DNA of 64,000 nt, taken from the NCBI GenBank assembly GCA_050084515.1, contig CM114272.1:13950001-14014000 (forward strand), read 5' to 3'. Shown piece by piece: positions 10,907-22,495 of this stretch (positions are counted from its first letter, which is position 1; each line of letters begins with the position of its first letter). The position numbers and the translations under genes were made by a program. Source of the stretch: Blasia pusilla (lineage: Eukaryota > Marchantiophyta > Marchantiopsida > Blasiales). A model generated the notes under the pieces. It did not search any database. It had not been told where the DNA came from and saw only the letters and a program-made list of their open reading frames with translations.

Positions 10907-13156
10907 TTACACATCCACAACAACTTCACTTGGGTCTAAGGCATTTGAATTTACGCGAACCTCTGGTGGAATTTCTATCTCAGGAATATATCTCTCGGGA
11001 TTGGCATACACATACCTAAAGTGTGCTGAATTCTTCCAAAGAACTACAGATTCAACCAACAAAGCTTCATAATTATCTATTTTCCCCTTTAAGGCAATCC
11101 TAAGAACAAAATCCAAATGCTTTGTCATTAACCTATTCCTATTTTTAGTCTTAATCACATTCTGCACAGAGAAAGCTCTCTCACAAATAGCAGTACTAAC
11201 ACACTATACCCTAGCAATATTGGCTAAAATGAGCAAGTTAGAGAACTTACATTGCAAGGACGGGCTCCAACTCCCACAAGTCCTTGAAGTTCCGATCTTT
11301 CCACTCCGTGGTGGCCATGAGCTTAAATGAGTGAAACTCTTGTTTCACAGCTCCTACACTTAGTAAAGAAGGTTGAAAGTGACCTTTGAAGGATAAGTCC
11401 GTCCCAAAATGTGCACAGAGGTCATCCAATTCATTACAACCCCAACTATTTAGTCCCACTTGCCTTGAAGGCATGTGTAGAGGATTCATTATCCTCATAG
11501 CACTAATCAAGTTGTTATCCCTAAACCGATATCGTAAAGCTACACAAACACTCTCAGAAAATTCTTCTGAAACAACAAGGCAACCTCTAGATCCTTTCCT
11601 GTCGGATTCCTCAACATTTCTATGCTGTGGAACTTTCTACCCCTAATCTCAGATTGTAAACATTTCAAATAACCCCTTGGAGAACCAAAGTTTGGTAGAA
11701 TGTGATAACCACTTTCTTCAGAGAAAGTGGAGGCATTCAGATCAGGGTTCTCCATTAAAAAATTCATTGTTATGGAAGCTATTTCAGAAGTCACTATACT
11801 ACCTATGGTACTAACATCTACAAACTTATATTGGAACACCTTACTCAAGTTAGCAAGAAGAAACAAAATATCTGCCAAAAAGTACAGTTGATAGATCATG
11901 TGAAATGATCTGAGTTTGTTATACAAATTTGCAGCATTACCATCATCTTCCGAGGGCGAGATATCTCTGAAATATGCAAGGAAAGATTCCAATGAGTCAC
12001 ATAAAGTAGTAACAGCCTGCCAACGTGACAACCAGCGAATCTTGTGGTACCTCTTCATTACTTTCTGAGAATCGTTCAACTTCTCTTGCAAAGTTGCAAG
12101 ACCACACTTCCTCTTGGACGACCTTCTAAAATATCCAGCTATTGCATTCAAGATTGAATCTACTTCTATAGATATTTCCTTACACCCTACACCTTTTGCT
12201 GCTGTTAAAGCAGCGAGATTCGTCCTGTGCGCCACACAATGCACAGACAACATAAAAGGATTTAACTTCTGTTTCAGCTGAGATGCTACTCGATTTTGGC
12301 TTCCTACCACAGTAGAAGCTCCATCAGATCCAAAGGCAACCAGTTTTGATCCCTCAAGTCCCGAATCCTTTATCAACTCCAACAAATTGTTAGTGATTGC
12401 GTTCGAACATTTCTTTGGACATTGTAGCAATCCTATAAAACAACTCTCTACTTGCCCCTCATCTAAGTAAGTTGCAAATACAACAAGGTGTCCACTGACA
12501 GATATATCTGTGGACTCGTCAATCATTATCCCAAAGAAAGGAGATTGTTGCACTTTAGAAAGGTTCCTCCTGAGAAGAACCTGGCTAATATAATAACACA
12601 TATCAGCACAACTTTTTTCATCTTGGTACAAGTCGCGGGTTATAGGTGCATTCACAGAAATCAATAACTTACACAAATTTGAGAACTTTGAAAATGGCGA
12701 GGCTTCCTTTGCAACAAAATATGCACATTTGAACAGAGTCAAAAGTGCAATATCACAAGTCCGATTTGTAGTGGCTATAGCCTTGGCCATGGATATGTTC
12801 CCCACATTCGCAGCCCATGCAAGCTTCATGTGCTCATTCGACTTACCATGATCTGTGAAGGCCGAAACCTTACAGTTAATGGCACCATCCCTGGAAAAGG
12901 AGCTTTTCCCCTTATCCTGTCTACAAACTTTGCAAAAAATCTGACCAGATTCTACATGGAATTCTATCCAATCGAACAAAGTATACCAAACATCCTTCCA
13001 AGCCAATCTATTTTTCTCACTCTGACTTGTCGGAGGAGTATTTGATTTGTCCCCTTCTCTCCCATCCGATGATCCTGACCTACTGTTCTCCTCTGCAAAG
13101 TCTTGACTAACTTCCTTGTGTAGCATCTCATTCATTGTTTGTTGTCTCGTAGCCAT
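10907..13156 (-). pseudogene. hAT-superfamily transposase remnant (zinc finger, DUF4371-like, dimerisation end)
   Basis: The open part (13156 down to 11540, 538 codons) starts with a zinc finger (Cys75, Cys78, His103, His109). It continues into a DUF4371-type hAT core: FGIMIDESTDIS near 208-219, FGSDGAS near 275-281, HCVAHRTNLA near 306-315 and IRWLSRWQAV. These are the acidic catalytic and conserved segments of hAT transposases, which cut and paste DNA. Near 11575 the frame shifts, and the protein continues in another frame to 11247. A second shift follows there. A stop lies in the next segment, which carries the hAT dimerisation signature CERAFS.QN.IKTKNRNRL (about 11150-11190). Two frameshifts and one stop make it inactive as it stands. 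I could not find terminal inverted repeats or a target duplication. A domesticated gene with unseen introns is possible but less likely. Confidence 0.85.
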
Positions 13157-13603
13157 GTAGAGGCTCAGAGAGTGTAGAACAGAGAGTGTAAACTATGACG
13201 TAGATACTAAAATATGGTGTAAAGGCCTACTATATTATGAGTAAATTTTTTCTCTTACTGTTGTGCAATTCACTAAAGTAATCCAAACCCGCGAGCCCTA
13301 GTGCCCTACCCAAGGTTCCACTTGGGTAAAACTCTAAGCAAAGATGTGCAAGCTGCGCAACATAAAACTGTCACTTAGTAGGTGCTAAAGAAAAAATGGA
13401 GCTCAAGAAAATGCGGATCTGAAAAGTACTTAAACCCAAGACTCGGGAAAAGATACTCGGAGCCAATGCAATGTGAGCCAAAGCTGCCGATACTCAAGCT
13501 GGGGGCAAGACGAGGGATGGCGGGAGGGCAGGGAGGGGCTTGGAAAGAAGCAGACAGGCAACAGCGGCGCCGGAGTTCTCAGCCCGTGTGTCCAATCATT
13601 AGC
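13157..13603. other. Flank of the hAT remnant, no gene recognised
   Basis: This is the upstream side of the transposase. A short inverted repeat (TACCCAAG / CTTGGGTA, near 13308-13329) is visible. No coding frame is supported. Confidence 0.5.
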
Positions 13604-14425
13604 ACTATCTATATGTAATTCCTTTGAAAGCTAGAAACATCAGGAGATTGCGGGACTAAGTATCCAAGTGTGACACTACAAGTAGTGTGATAAGGTGGAA
13701 TCGCAGGATTAAGCAGAATGAAAAGCTCAAGCGCTGAGCCGATCCAAGCGAACTCGGAGACAATTATATTTGAACCCGCAGCAGTAGGAGTAGCATCCAG
13801 TCATGTACTACAGCCCAGACATAAAAAGGCCCGTCTCTCCTTTTCAGCTACAACTATCTCCACGGCCCGGGACAAAATTGAATTCTCAGTTCTTGGCTCA
13901 GCAAGACCCACCCTTCGCCCGCCAATGTATCCCTGTCCCTCCATTGTAATTCCTATCTCTCGAACAAAATCAAAGTCTGTAGCTCAAACAAGGCACATAG
14001 CGAGCAACAACGGGAGAGCGCCAAAAAGCACCTACCTCGCAGCGATGCGGAGCAACAAACGAGAGAGCGAGGACGAGGTAGTACTATCTATATATGATTC
14101 CTTTGTAAGCTAGAAACATCAAAAGACAGCGGGTGGAATGGCAGGATTAAGCAGAATCAAAAGCTCAAGCGCTGGGCCGATCCAAGCAAACTCGGAGACA
14201 ATTGTGTTTGAACCAGCTATCTCCACAGCCCCGACACAAAATTGAACTCAGTTCATGGCTCAGCAAGACCCACCCTTCGCCCGCCACTGTATCCCTGTCC
14301 CTCCGTTGTAGTTCCTTTCTCTTGAACCCAATCAAAGTCTGCAGCTCAAACAACGCACAGAGCGAGCATCAACGAGAGAGCGCGAAATAACAAGTAGCTC
14401 GCAGCGACGTGAAGCATCAAACGAG
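13604..14425 (+). repeat. Two-copy tandem duplication, period about 479 bp
   Basis: The text starting ACTATCTATAT at 13604 restarts at 14083. The two copies share long runs such as AAGCTCAAGCGCTG.GCCGATCC and GGCTCAGCAAGACCCACCC. Copy 2 is shorter (about 343 bp) because of two deletions, one of about 45 bp and one of about 70 bp, relative to copy 1. No conserved protein is encoded in either copy. Confidence 0.8.
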
Positions 14426-14491
14426 GGGCTAGCCAAAAAAACACCGAGGCTCCGAGCTCGCAGCGACTTCCAACAACAAACAAGAAATGAG

Positions 14492-14793
14492 GAGTCGCGA
14501 GCAGTCGACGTGAGAAACTTAGACGAAAGGAGGCATGCAAATGCCAACCCCTCCACTCTACCCCCTGGACGATCGAGTGAGGGCATCAAGGAGTCGCGAG
14601 CAGTCGAGGACCCGAGGTGAGACTCTCAGACGAAAGGAGGCATGCAAATGCCAACCCCTCCACTCTAACCCCTGGACGATCGAGTGAGGGCGCCAAGGAG
14701 TCGCGAGTAGTCGAGGACCCGAGGTGAGACTCTCAGACAAAAGCAAGCATGCGAATGCCAACCCCTCCACTCTACCCCCTCGGAGTCTCGTCC
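14492..14793 (+). repeat. Three tandem units of about 107 bp
   Basis: Units begin GAGTCGCGAG at 14492, 14591 and 14698. Unit 1 lacks 8 bp and is 99 long, unit 2 is 107, and unit 3 is cut off near 14793. Each contains GCCAACCCCTCCACTCTA and a CATGCAAATG or CATGCGAATG core. Units 1 and 2 are nearly identical, so the expansion is fairly recent. The minus strand is open across the array only because the repeat lacks stops in that frame. Confidence 0.85.
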
Positions 14794-15432
14794 AGGCCCG
14801 ACTGCCCGAGTTGCCCAACTCCCGAGTTCTGACGTTGCGGCTTGCCCTAAGATGGAGGGCCTTGATTAGATCTGATAGAGTCTAGTTTTCCGGCAGCCGG
14901 CAACTGATGCGGCATCAAACCGGAATGACTTTTTTGCCGACAACCAGAATCCGAGTGGCATACCATCGGAACGGCGTATTTCCGTCACCTATTCCCGGGG
15001 AATCAGTAGAAAACTACCCTATCCCTTTCCGTCCAGCAAGTTTCCGGGAAACCTCCAGCCCCTGTCGGAATTGCAGCCGGAAAGTTCGAACTTGGCCCAG
15101 ACTTCTTTGAATTTTCTCGGCTAGGTCCACACGTAGCCCCGGTTCTGGCCGTTCATTGCCCAGAGCGATCCAACCAACCAGTGCGCGGAAGAAAATTAAA
15201 GACCAAGTCGCGAGCTCCAAGAATCCTTCCTTTCTAATTCACACGTAAAACCCCCTCTGAGTAGAGATGTACGGAAACATCTGCCCGGGGTCTATCCAAT
15301 TCACGCAGACTGACTGCCCTCTGAGTCCCTCTCCAGTTCTCTTGGAATATTGAGGGGACCTGCTTTTCCTAGTCTCTCGGTCCCGTCTGGTTTGTCATTT
15401 TCTCTTTAGGTCAGGTCTTTTTTAAATTTATA
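14794..15432. other. Non-coding stretch, no gene recognised
   Basis: Only short frames without recognisable domains occur. From about 15400 the sequence becomes AT-rich, approaching the Helitron-like element. Confidence 0.5.
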
Positions 15433-15655
15433 TCGATATTATATTATTATGGGAGAATTTTTTTGATTTACAGCCATCTACTTGTTTGACACATGGTCGC
15501 AAGAAAATGTATCACATGCATGATACATGGTAGTTGGATAATAAGAAAACGAGGAGTAAGATTTTTTTTTTGAATTTATGTAAAATATCATAATCTCTTC
15601 CCTTCAGAGATTTTATATTAACTCTTCAAACATTTTCGCACGGGCATCTAACTAG
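15433..15655 (+). mobile_element. Helitron-like non-autonomous element
   Basis: The element starts TCGATATTATATTATTATGGG after an A. It shares the internal GACACATGG-type word with the other Helitron-like copies. It ends CGCACGGGCATCTAA then CTAG before a T. The left arm of the usual subterminal hairpin (CCCGTGCG) is missing, so only half of that signal remains. The 223-bp length and lack of coding capacity fit a short non-autonomous copy. Confidence 0.45.
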
Positions 15656-18600
15656 TTTAATTTAATTCCGTTTTAAAAATGCAAGTGTCAAATGGATTAC
15701 TAAATCGAGATCGAGATGGAATTGCTAAATCCTCGATGGATTTAGTAAACCCATCTCGAAACGAAAAAACACAAGAAAATGAATTATACACCTCACCGGC
15801 CTAGTTCTGGGTCTAGGACTCTATCGGAAGGTCCTCCGCCGGAGCCTCAGATCTTCTCCAAGCCCGATTCCATGGCAAGTTTCTTGGGGTAGGCATGACC
15901 CCAAGAAACTTTCTCCGACTGCAATAGACGGCGGGTTCAGTCCGGGCGGCTTTCTTGCACCCAAAAATAATGGTCGTAGGAATTCTAAAGACTCCGGGAA
16001 AAACTCAGGACACTGATCAGAAACCAAAGACTCTGACCAATTTAAAAATACGTGAACCGTAGGATGTACTTGATCTGGCGTAATTGCCATGATCGCTTGT
16101 TTGAATTAGTCTATGGAATTAGGCTCTTCATCACCTAGGACCTAGTCCCACATGGCCTAGGTCGTCGGGACCCGGCCCTAGGGTCGCAGATGTTTTTTTG
16201 GATGCTTGTTATCCAACGGTGTTGGGACCTCAAAAAATACACAACACACAAAGTTTAAGACCCTCTCACCACTATTTCCAACCGGCTCCTTGCGGGGTCG
16301 CGCCGACCCCGATTGCGACCGTGCAAGGAGCCGGCCGCATGGGACAGGCTCCCTAGCCTTTGCGACCGTAGACCCCACCACCCTGTCCGATACTTGTGGA
16401 GAGAGAGAAGAGATGTATGCGTATTTGGCGGAAGGGGGACGAATGGGGCATCTGACAAATGAAAATCCACGTGCACGTTCCCCAAAGTTACCGATGGTCC
16501 CCAAACGGATCCCGATCCGTTTGCGCACCGGGAAAGAAACTTTCGAAGTAGTTCACTCGTAAATCGCGACTATGTTGTTGCAAACGAAATGCCGTCGAAT
16601 GCACAAGATTAGAAACCGCCCGCGAATGAATAGAAATACCGTCCAACTTTTACGTCGTTGGATTTGGAGCGCAACGAATGAGAACATCTACGTACACGTG
16701 AATCCATCCATTCCTTCCGCTTTCCCTTCCGTTCCGTTCCCAGAGGATGTTCTTCCAAGCTCTAGAGGGCTATGGCCGAGTCCCAACATACCAGAATGTG
16801 TTACTCACATCATTCTTTCGCGAGTTTGAATGTTGTCGAGGTCCTCTGCGAGACGACAATGAAGTCTTTTCGAAACGTAGGAAGCAAATATACACTATAA
16901 TAGGAACTGGGATGGAAAACCCATCGAGATACAAAGGAGGGAGGGGGGGGGGGCGGCATAGAGAACCAATGTAGGAAACGTACTTCTCCGCGAGAAGCGA
17001 TCGTGGTCATTTTGCTCAGCTTTGTGACCACCATGTATCTCATTACGAAGGCTGTGAAGTGAGCCAATGGATTGTTGTGTTGCCCGCTTTAAGTTCGCTA
17101 CAACCAACTTTTTCAATTTTCTTTTCGGTCATCATCTCTTATTGAGAGCACTTCCAGCAAAGGGGAAGCTTGTAGGTGGGCATGGTGTTTGCCTTTGAAT
17201 AAAAGGATGAGGAGAGTTTCACGAGTGCAAGACAGAAACAAAAGAGCAAAGCGAAATGGAAGTCAAGTGCGGGATGTAATATAGCGGCTTTCGATGTTTT
17301 GATGTGCGTCAACTTTCAACGTCAGCTCACTGAGTTTACTTCTTACATGAGTTTTTGCGCTCTGCACAGAAGGCTCTCCAGCATCAGTGATGCCTGATAA
17401 TCACCAGACGCTCTGATGTGAGTTCTCCTTGCAGAAGTGAGGATGCTCTCACATGTCTCTCGAATCGTCCTTTGGAGAGCTCCAAATGTCGGATTTTGTT
17501 GCAAGCTTCTCACAGAGTAGTCGACTGTCTGGTTTCTGGTTGATCAGGTCAGAAGTTATGGATCACACTTTCGCGCATCTCCGGTTTCAACTCTATCTCT
17601 CCACGTCGCTCTATATGCTTTCGACAGGTGGGTGAGGCTCTTGTTGAGGGGACATCTCCTCTCCATAGTAGGGGGTGTTATTTTACGGGCTATCCGGAAT
17701 GGCCCAGATTCGGGACGTCGGCCCAAAAAGCCATCCGGCTACTTCCGAAAGAGGGAGGGACAGGAGCTTTAAGGCATCCTTCTTTAAACCCATCCATCAA
17801 CTTGCAACCGTAATTCCATGGGGGTACTCGAGAAGAGACTCCTCGGGAGTGCCAAAGCGGGTAGCTCAAGAGCTACCCCTTTGAGATCCAGTCAGTCCTT
17901 GGATAGAGAGTTCCGGGGAAACCTAAAACCCTGGATAGATGGTAAAATGACACCTTCTACTAAGTAGGTAAGGCGCATACTCTGGAACTGCATGTGTGTT
18001 CCAGTGCTCTCAACAAGAACTTCGACCTTCTCCTTTACTAGGCAAGCGCTCGCTCTTAAAATTTTTGGCATTGGATGAGATCCTTTGTTTGAGGAGATTA
18101 CTTTTCAATCTATTTAAACTTGTATGGATTCTTTGTTTGACGAGATTGTGTAAAATTGATCAAAGCTAGTTCTATATTGCCCAAAATCCACTCGAAGAGC
18201 CTTTTCTTCTTTCCTTTCAAAGATGTAGATTAAAGTTGGGATTAAAAACATCTTGTATGGCTTGGTATGAATGTTGGAACAATTTTCCACTGGCTTCATA
18301 AATGCATAGAGAGAAAATCTAGTGAGAATAGTGGGGGAAGATAGTGAGAAGAAAATTTACTTTGAGGGTTCCTAAAAGTAAGGAATTATAAATTTCCTTT
18401 CTTATGTTGTGGAGGTAGATACCCTTGGGACCGTTATATTTTCATCCCAATGTGGAATTTTATTCCCATGGGAGAAGACACTATCATACTTTGTGGATTG
18501 GGATGTGGATGCCTCAAATAAACTCAATTGTCTCTCTTCGTGCATTATGGAGAGACCTTATACCAATATATTTCTCTTCAAAATTAGTAAGCATGAATAC

Positions 18601-20453
18601 TATAAATAGCATCCTTGGCTCTCCATGCAATGAGGGGTGTTAGAGATCAATATAGGCAAGGTGATCTTGAGTATTTCCAAACAGGAAGTAGGTGCCTAGA
18701 AATGTCTTCATTCTTGTCCAAGATATGAGTGTATTACGATCAACCAATCTAGCTCGTTTTGGAGGTTGTGCATGTAGTCAATATAAGGTATCAAACATAA
18801 CTAGGATTGAGACCTCCCCCCATTGGGATGAGTTGATCAGGAGTTTTTTGGGCTAAGAAATATGGACCCAATCATTTTCCCATTTCTGGTCCATCTTAAC
18901 ATGAAATCGGAATTTCTTTGGATAGGAAATACACACCTATCCACTCATCATACCCTTATTCTTTTCTATCTCAATACCAGTTGAGAATTTATGAGTCTAT
19001 ATCAATCTCAAATAGCTAAGTCTTAAACTCATATGCTAGTGGGGACTGGAGATGTGAGTCAAGATTGTGGGTCAAAGGAGGATCAATCTCGGAAATTAAG
19101 AAACATTGAGGAGGAACTTACACTACCTACTTGCAAGACTTGGAGATAACAAGGAGTTTTGGGGTTTTGAATTTGTGAAACATAAGACCATTCGAGATGG
19201 GCATACGAGCTATGAGACAAGTATGAAAGTCAAAAGGGCGGATCAAGTTAAGGAATGGTCAAGATGGGTGAAAGGATCTAAGATCAACCCAAAAATACCA
19301 ATAGAAAACAACTAGGCCATGATAATTTAAGACGGGTGAGACCCTTGAGACAAGTCTATGAAGAGAGGGGCGAACTCGTTCAAGGGGACTACGAGATGAG
19401 CCTAAATGAAGAAAATATAATTCAAGAAAGGTCTTGGTTAAAGGGGAGTGGTTCAAGAATCCAGAGCAATCAAGGTGGATGATAATCCTATGAAACTACT
19501 CATGAAACATGATTGACAAAAACCAAATGTGAGATACAAAATTAGGTCGAGTTAAAATGGGAAGTTAGCCATGTATGCACAAAACACAGGGAAAGAGGCA
19601 AAGGAAATTTTGGGCAATCAAGATAGGGTAGGAATATCCATAAGATCCACCAAAGTCACCTTGGTCTCAACTAGCCAAATGCGGAGAGTTGGAAATTATA
19701 ATCCATGTTTTGGTTGATTGCCACATATAGGGCTTGGTAGTGGATATATGGGAAAGGGAAAAAATCTTATAGAACCTATGAAGTATCTAGGCAAGGGTGG
19801 GACACATTCTTCCTCCGTAGCTCTTTCACTTCTTAGATGAAGAGTCGATCACTTTTGATGGATAAAGAGTTGTGGAGTACGAATATGAATTTTGTGATTG
19901 CTGATTTCTTTATTTATTGGAGAACTTGTAGGTACATGATTGGATGTAGGTCTACATTCCATGATTGAGTGTGATGTCGAGTTTTGTGATTATATGGTTG
20001 ATCACAACGACATATGTTATGTTATGATATGTATGTGCACGGCAATATGAACAATGATGTGGATTATGTAACGAATGTACTAAACAATGTTTATATACAC
20101 AACAAGACATATAGGAGGTGTAGAGAAGTGGAACTTAGAATGAAGAGGAGGATTGCATAAAGAATGGTAAGGGGATTGAAGCTTTTGCACTACGAATTTC
20201 CATCATGATGGGAAAAAGACATACATAAGTATAAGACAAATTTTAATGATTTTATGCCATTAACAGGTTTGTAGGAAGAGAAGTGAAGGTTATCTTTTTA
20301 ATTTTCCAAAATAAAGGGTGGTGATGGAGATTGTTTACTAAAGAAATGAAAAATAGATATTAAAATAAAAATAATTTTCACATTGAGTTTTTTTTAGCCA
20401 AGGTGTATTTTATGATGTTCCTCTTAAAAATTAAATTTTATTGTATTGACAGT
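15656..20453. other. Long non-coding stretch between Helitron-like element and Gypsy LTR
   Basis: No conserved gene is seen. Notable items are a nested inverted repeat at 16282-16334 (outer arms CCGGCTCCTTGC and its complement, inner arms GGGGTCG / CGACCCC) and a G-run at about 16939-16952. From 18000 the DNA is AT-rich with frames of at most about 70 codons on both strands. The area from 19100 to 20300 has a coding-like look in places but no family match and many stops. Confidence 0.5.
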
Positions 20454-20718
20454 TGTCACGTCTTTTAGGATAGATCGGTGAGATTTAGTAGAGCGCCTTC
20501 TCGAGTAATGGAAGAGAGGCTCACGAGGTCGAGGATGACCTGCTGAGGCTCGAGGAAACGTGAGAGAGCAGATTTCCCTTCGTTTCAGCTTATTTGGAGC
20601 CATATTGAGAAACTTACTATTTTAGGTAAATACAATTTTGAGTATATGGTCGAATTTCTATTTTGGGAAGTATCCCTTGACCTCCTACATCAGGTTAAGA
20701 GCCAAGGAGGTGACTTGG
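20454..20718 (+). repeat. Left part of a Gypsy-type LTR (family M), split by Copia-1
   Basis: It begins TGTCACGTCTTTTAGG and matches the uninterrupted solo LTR at 55332 along its whole length. Its last bases, GTGACTTGG, are followed at once by Copia-1. The match resumes at 25987. The 5' TG and the matching TGTCACG start of the 55332 copy mark a true LTR edge. The rest of the LTR, including the usual 3' GCACGACA end, is absent after about 26237. Confidence 0.8.
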
Positions 20719-21030
20719 ATTGAAAATTGAGTTATAATCAAGCTCATGAGACACTTGAAATGCTACATTTGGCACTCACATGAAGTAGGGGAAGTTTAAT
20801 ATTGATTAGTCAGTTAAGCACGATTATCTTAACTAGGGTTAGTTAATCACAGTTAGGCTAACTCGAGACTATGGTTAAGAGTAGGGTTATGGTTGCTTGT
20901 ACATACCCTATATAATTGAGAAGAGGACTAGCCTCCACTCATTCTTTCATTGCAAATTTTGTTCTTCATGGTGATGTGTGTGTGTGAAAACCGTTTTCCA
21001 CTAGTTATGCTTGTTTAGCAGTTTTCCACA
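20719..21030 (+). repeat. Copia-1 left LTR
   Basis: It starts ATTGAAAATTGAG (the first T of the family's TATTGAA is lost) and ends TTTTCCACA. A CCCTATATAATTG box at 20907-20919 is the likely promoter TATA element. It is followed by the primer-binding site. Confidence 0.9.
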
Positions 21031-21042
21031 TGGTATCAGAGA
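21031..21042 (+). other. Primer-binding site of Copia-1
   Basis: TGGTATCAGAGA directly follows the left LTR. It matches the 3' end complement of initiator methionine tRNA (TGGTATCAGAGC), the usual primer of plant Copia elements, except for the last base. Confidence 0.85.
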
Positions 21043-21536
21043 GGAGGAGAACATCACTTGAAATAATTTGAAGAGAGAAGAGAGGCAAGAGAAGACACAA
21101 TTTCAGTTTGGGAGAAGGAAATTTTATTCAGAGCTCAATGGATGCAGATTTCAAGTGGAGCTTTGATGGTGATAAAACTTTGGAGGCGTTTTTTAGGGCT
21201 TTCCCGGTCGATTCAGCCGTCAGGGTCTGCTTCAGTTAGAATGACGTTGAAAGCCGGTTATTACCGTCTTATAGAGCTCGTCAAGAACTTTCCAACGCAC
21301 CCAAAATCGCTTGATGCTGACACTCTAAGCTCTTGCAAGAACAATTTTAGTGTAGGAAAGTGCAATTAGTAAAGAAAAGTTGTGCTGTTTGCTCTCTACA
21401 GGCCAATTTCGACTAGTTCTTTCATACAATTGATCAATTTTGGCAAATTTCAGGTCGATTTTTGTGAATGGTCTTGCTTCAATTGGAGCAGTAGAAAGCG
21501 TGAAATTATTTTTTTTTGCGAGTGAAATCGTTTATC

Positions 21537-22400
21537 ATGGAGTATTCCTCAACAGCAATCATAGGCAAGAAGCTAGAGAGGCAGAATTACAATGTCTGGG
21601 AGTTTTGCATGAAATAATTTCTCATGGGTCAAGAACTATGGGAGCTTGAGGTGATGAGGCCAAGCCAGAAGGTGACTCAACAAACTTGAATGTTCGCGCT
21701 TGGAACAAACGGGCAAGGCAAGTAATCCACTACATTTCAATAACGATTAGTTCGCCAATGATAGATCACTACCAAGATGTTGATATTCCGAAGGAGGCCT
21801 GGGATGCATTGAAAAAGCTGTTCCAAACATCTACAAAGGCCAGAAAGCTTCAATTGAAATAGCAATTGAACGAAGTGAGGAAAGGATCGTAGAGCATCAA
21901 TGAATATATTTTGAGTATCATACATATTGTTGATCAGTTGAATAACATTGGAATGATAGTAGAAGATGATGATATGATCTTATTCACTCTTCAAGGCCTT
22001 TCAAAGGATTACAAGTCCTTTGAGACCTCTATCTCTGTGAGAGATAAGTATCCAACCTTTCAAGAGTTAGTTCCTATGTTGATCAGTGAAGAGATGCGCC
22101 TAGTAGGCAGCGGTAGCTCGTCTAGTCTGCAAGAGAGTGCGCTATTTGGAGGTTATGGATCAAACAAAGGCAAGGGTCGTGGTAGAAACTTCCGTGGTTA
22201 TGGTGGATATCAAGCATATGGAGGAAGAGACACTCAATATAACGTCATTCAATCAACTACAAACCAGTACCAGACACAACCACATGGTGGTGATGGTGGA
22301 AACCGTTGGGATCGAGATTAACAGCAGAGGGTCACTGGATCTTGCAATTACTGTGGGATAAAGGGTCAATATGCAAAGTTTTGCTTTAAGAAGAAGGCAA
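21537..22400 (+). pseudogene. Copia-1 gag remnant
   Basis: The ATG at 21537 starts MEYSSTAIIGKKLERQNYNVW, the usual Copia gag opening. In-frame stops and a shift follow, and the frame recovers at 21911-22321 (KDYKSFETSISVRDKYPTF). The nucleic-acid-binding zinc knuckle at 22343-22384 reads CNYCGIKGQYAKFC, where the expected His is Gln, so the knuckle is probably dead. The sibling Copia-2 keeps the His. Gag normally packages the element's RNA in cytoplasmic particles. Confidence 0.88.
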
Positions 22401-22495
22401 ATATGAGAACATGAGCCCTACAACAACAAAACTATGAGGAGCAACAACGCCAAGAGCAGTACCAAGAACAACAAGATTCACAAACGGAGCATCTC

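Noticed and set aside
11220-11250. GTAAGT...TTTTAG in the hAT remnant as a real intron
   Set aside because: It would be only about 30 bp, too short for a plant intron, and the following frame still holds a stop.
20860-20900. TTAGGGTT words in the Copia LTRs as telomere-like repeats
   Set aside because: Only one or two units occur, and they lie at the same place in all four LTRs, so they are ordinary LTR sequence.
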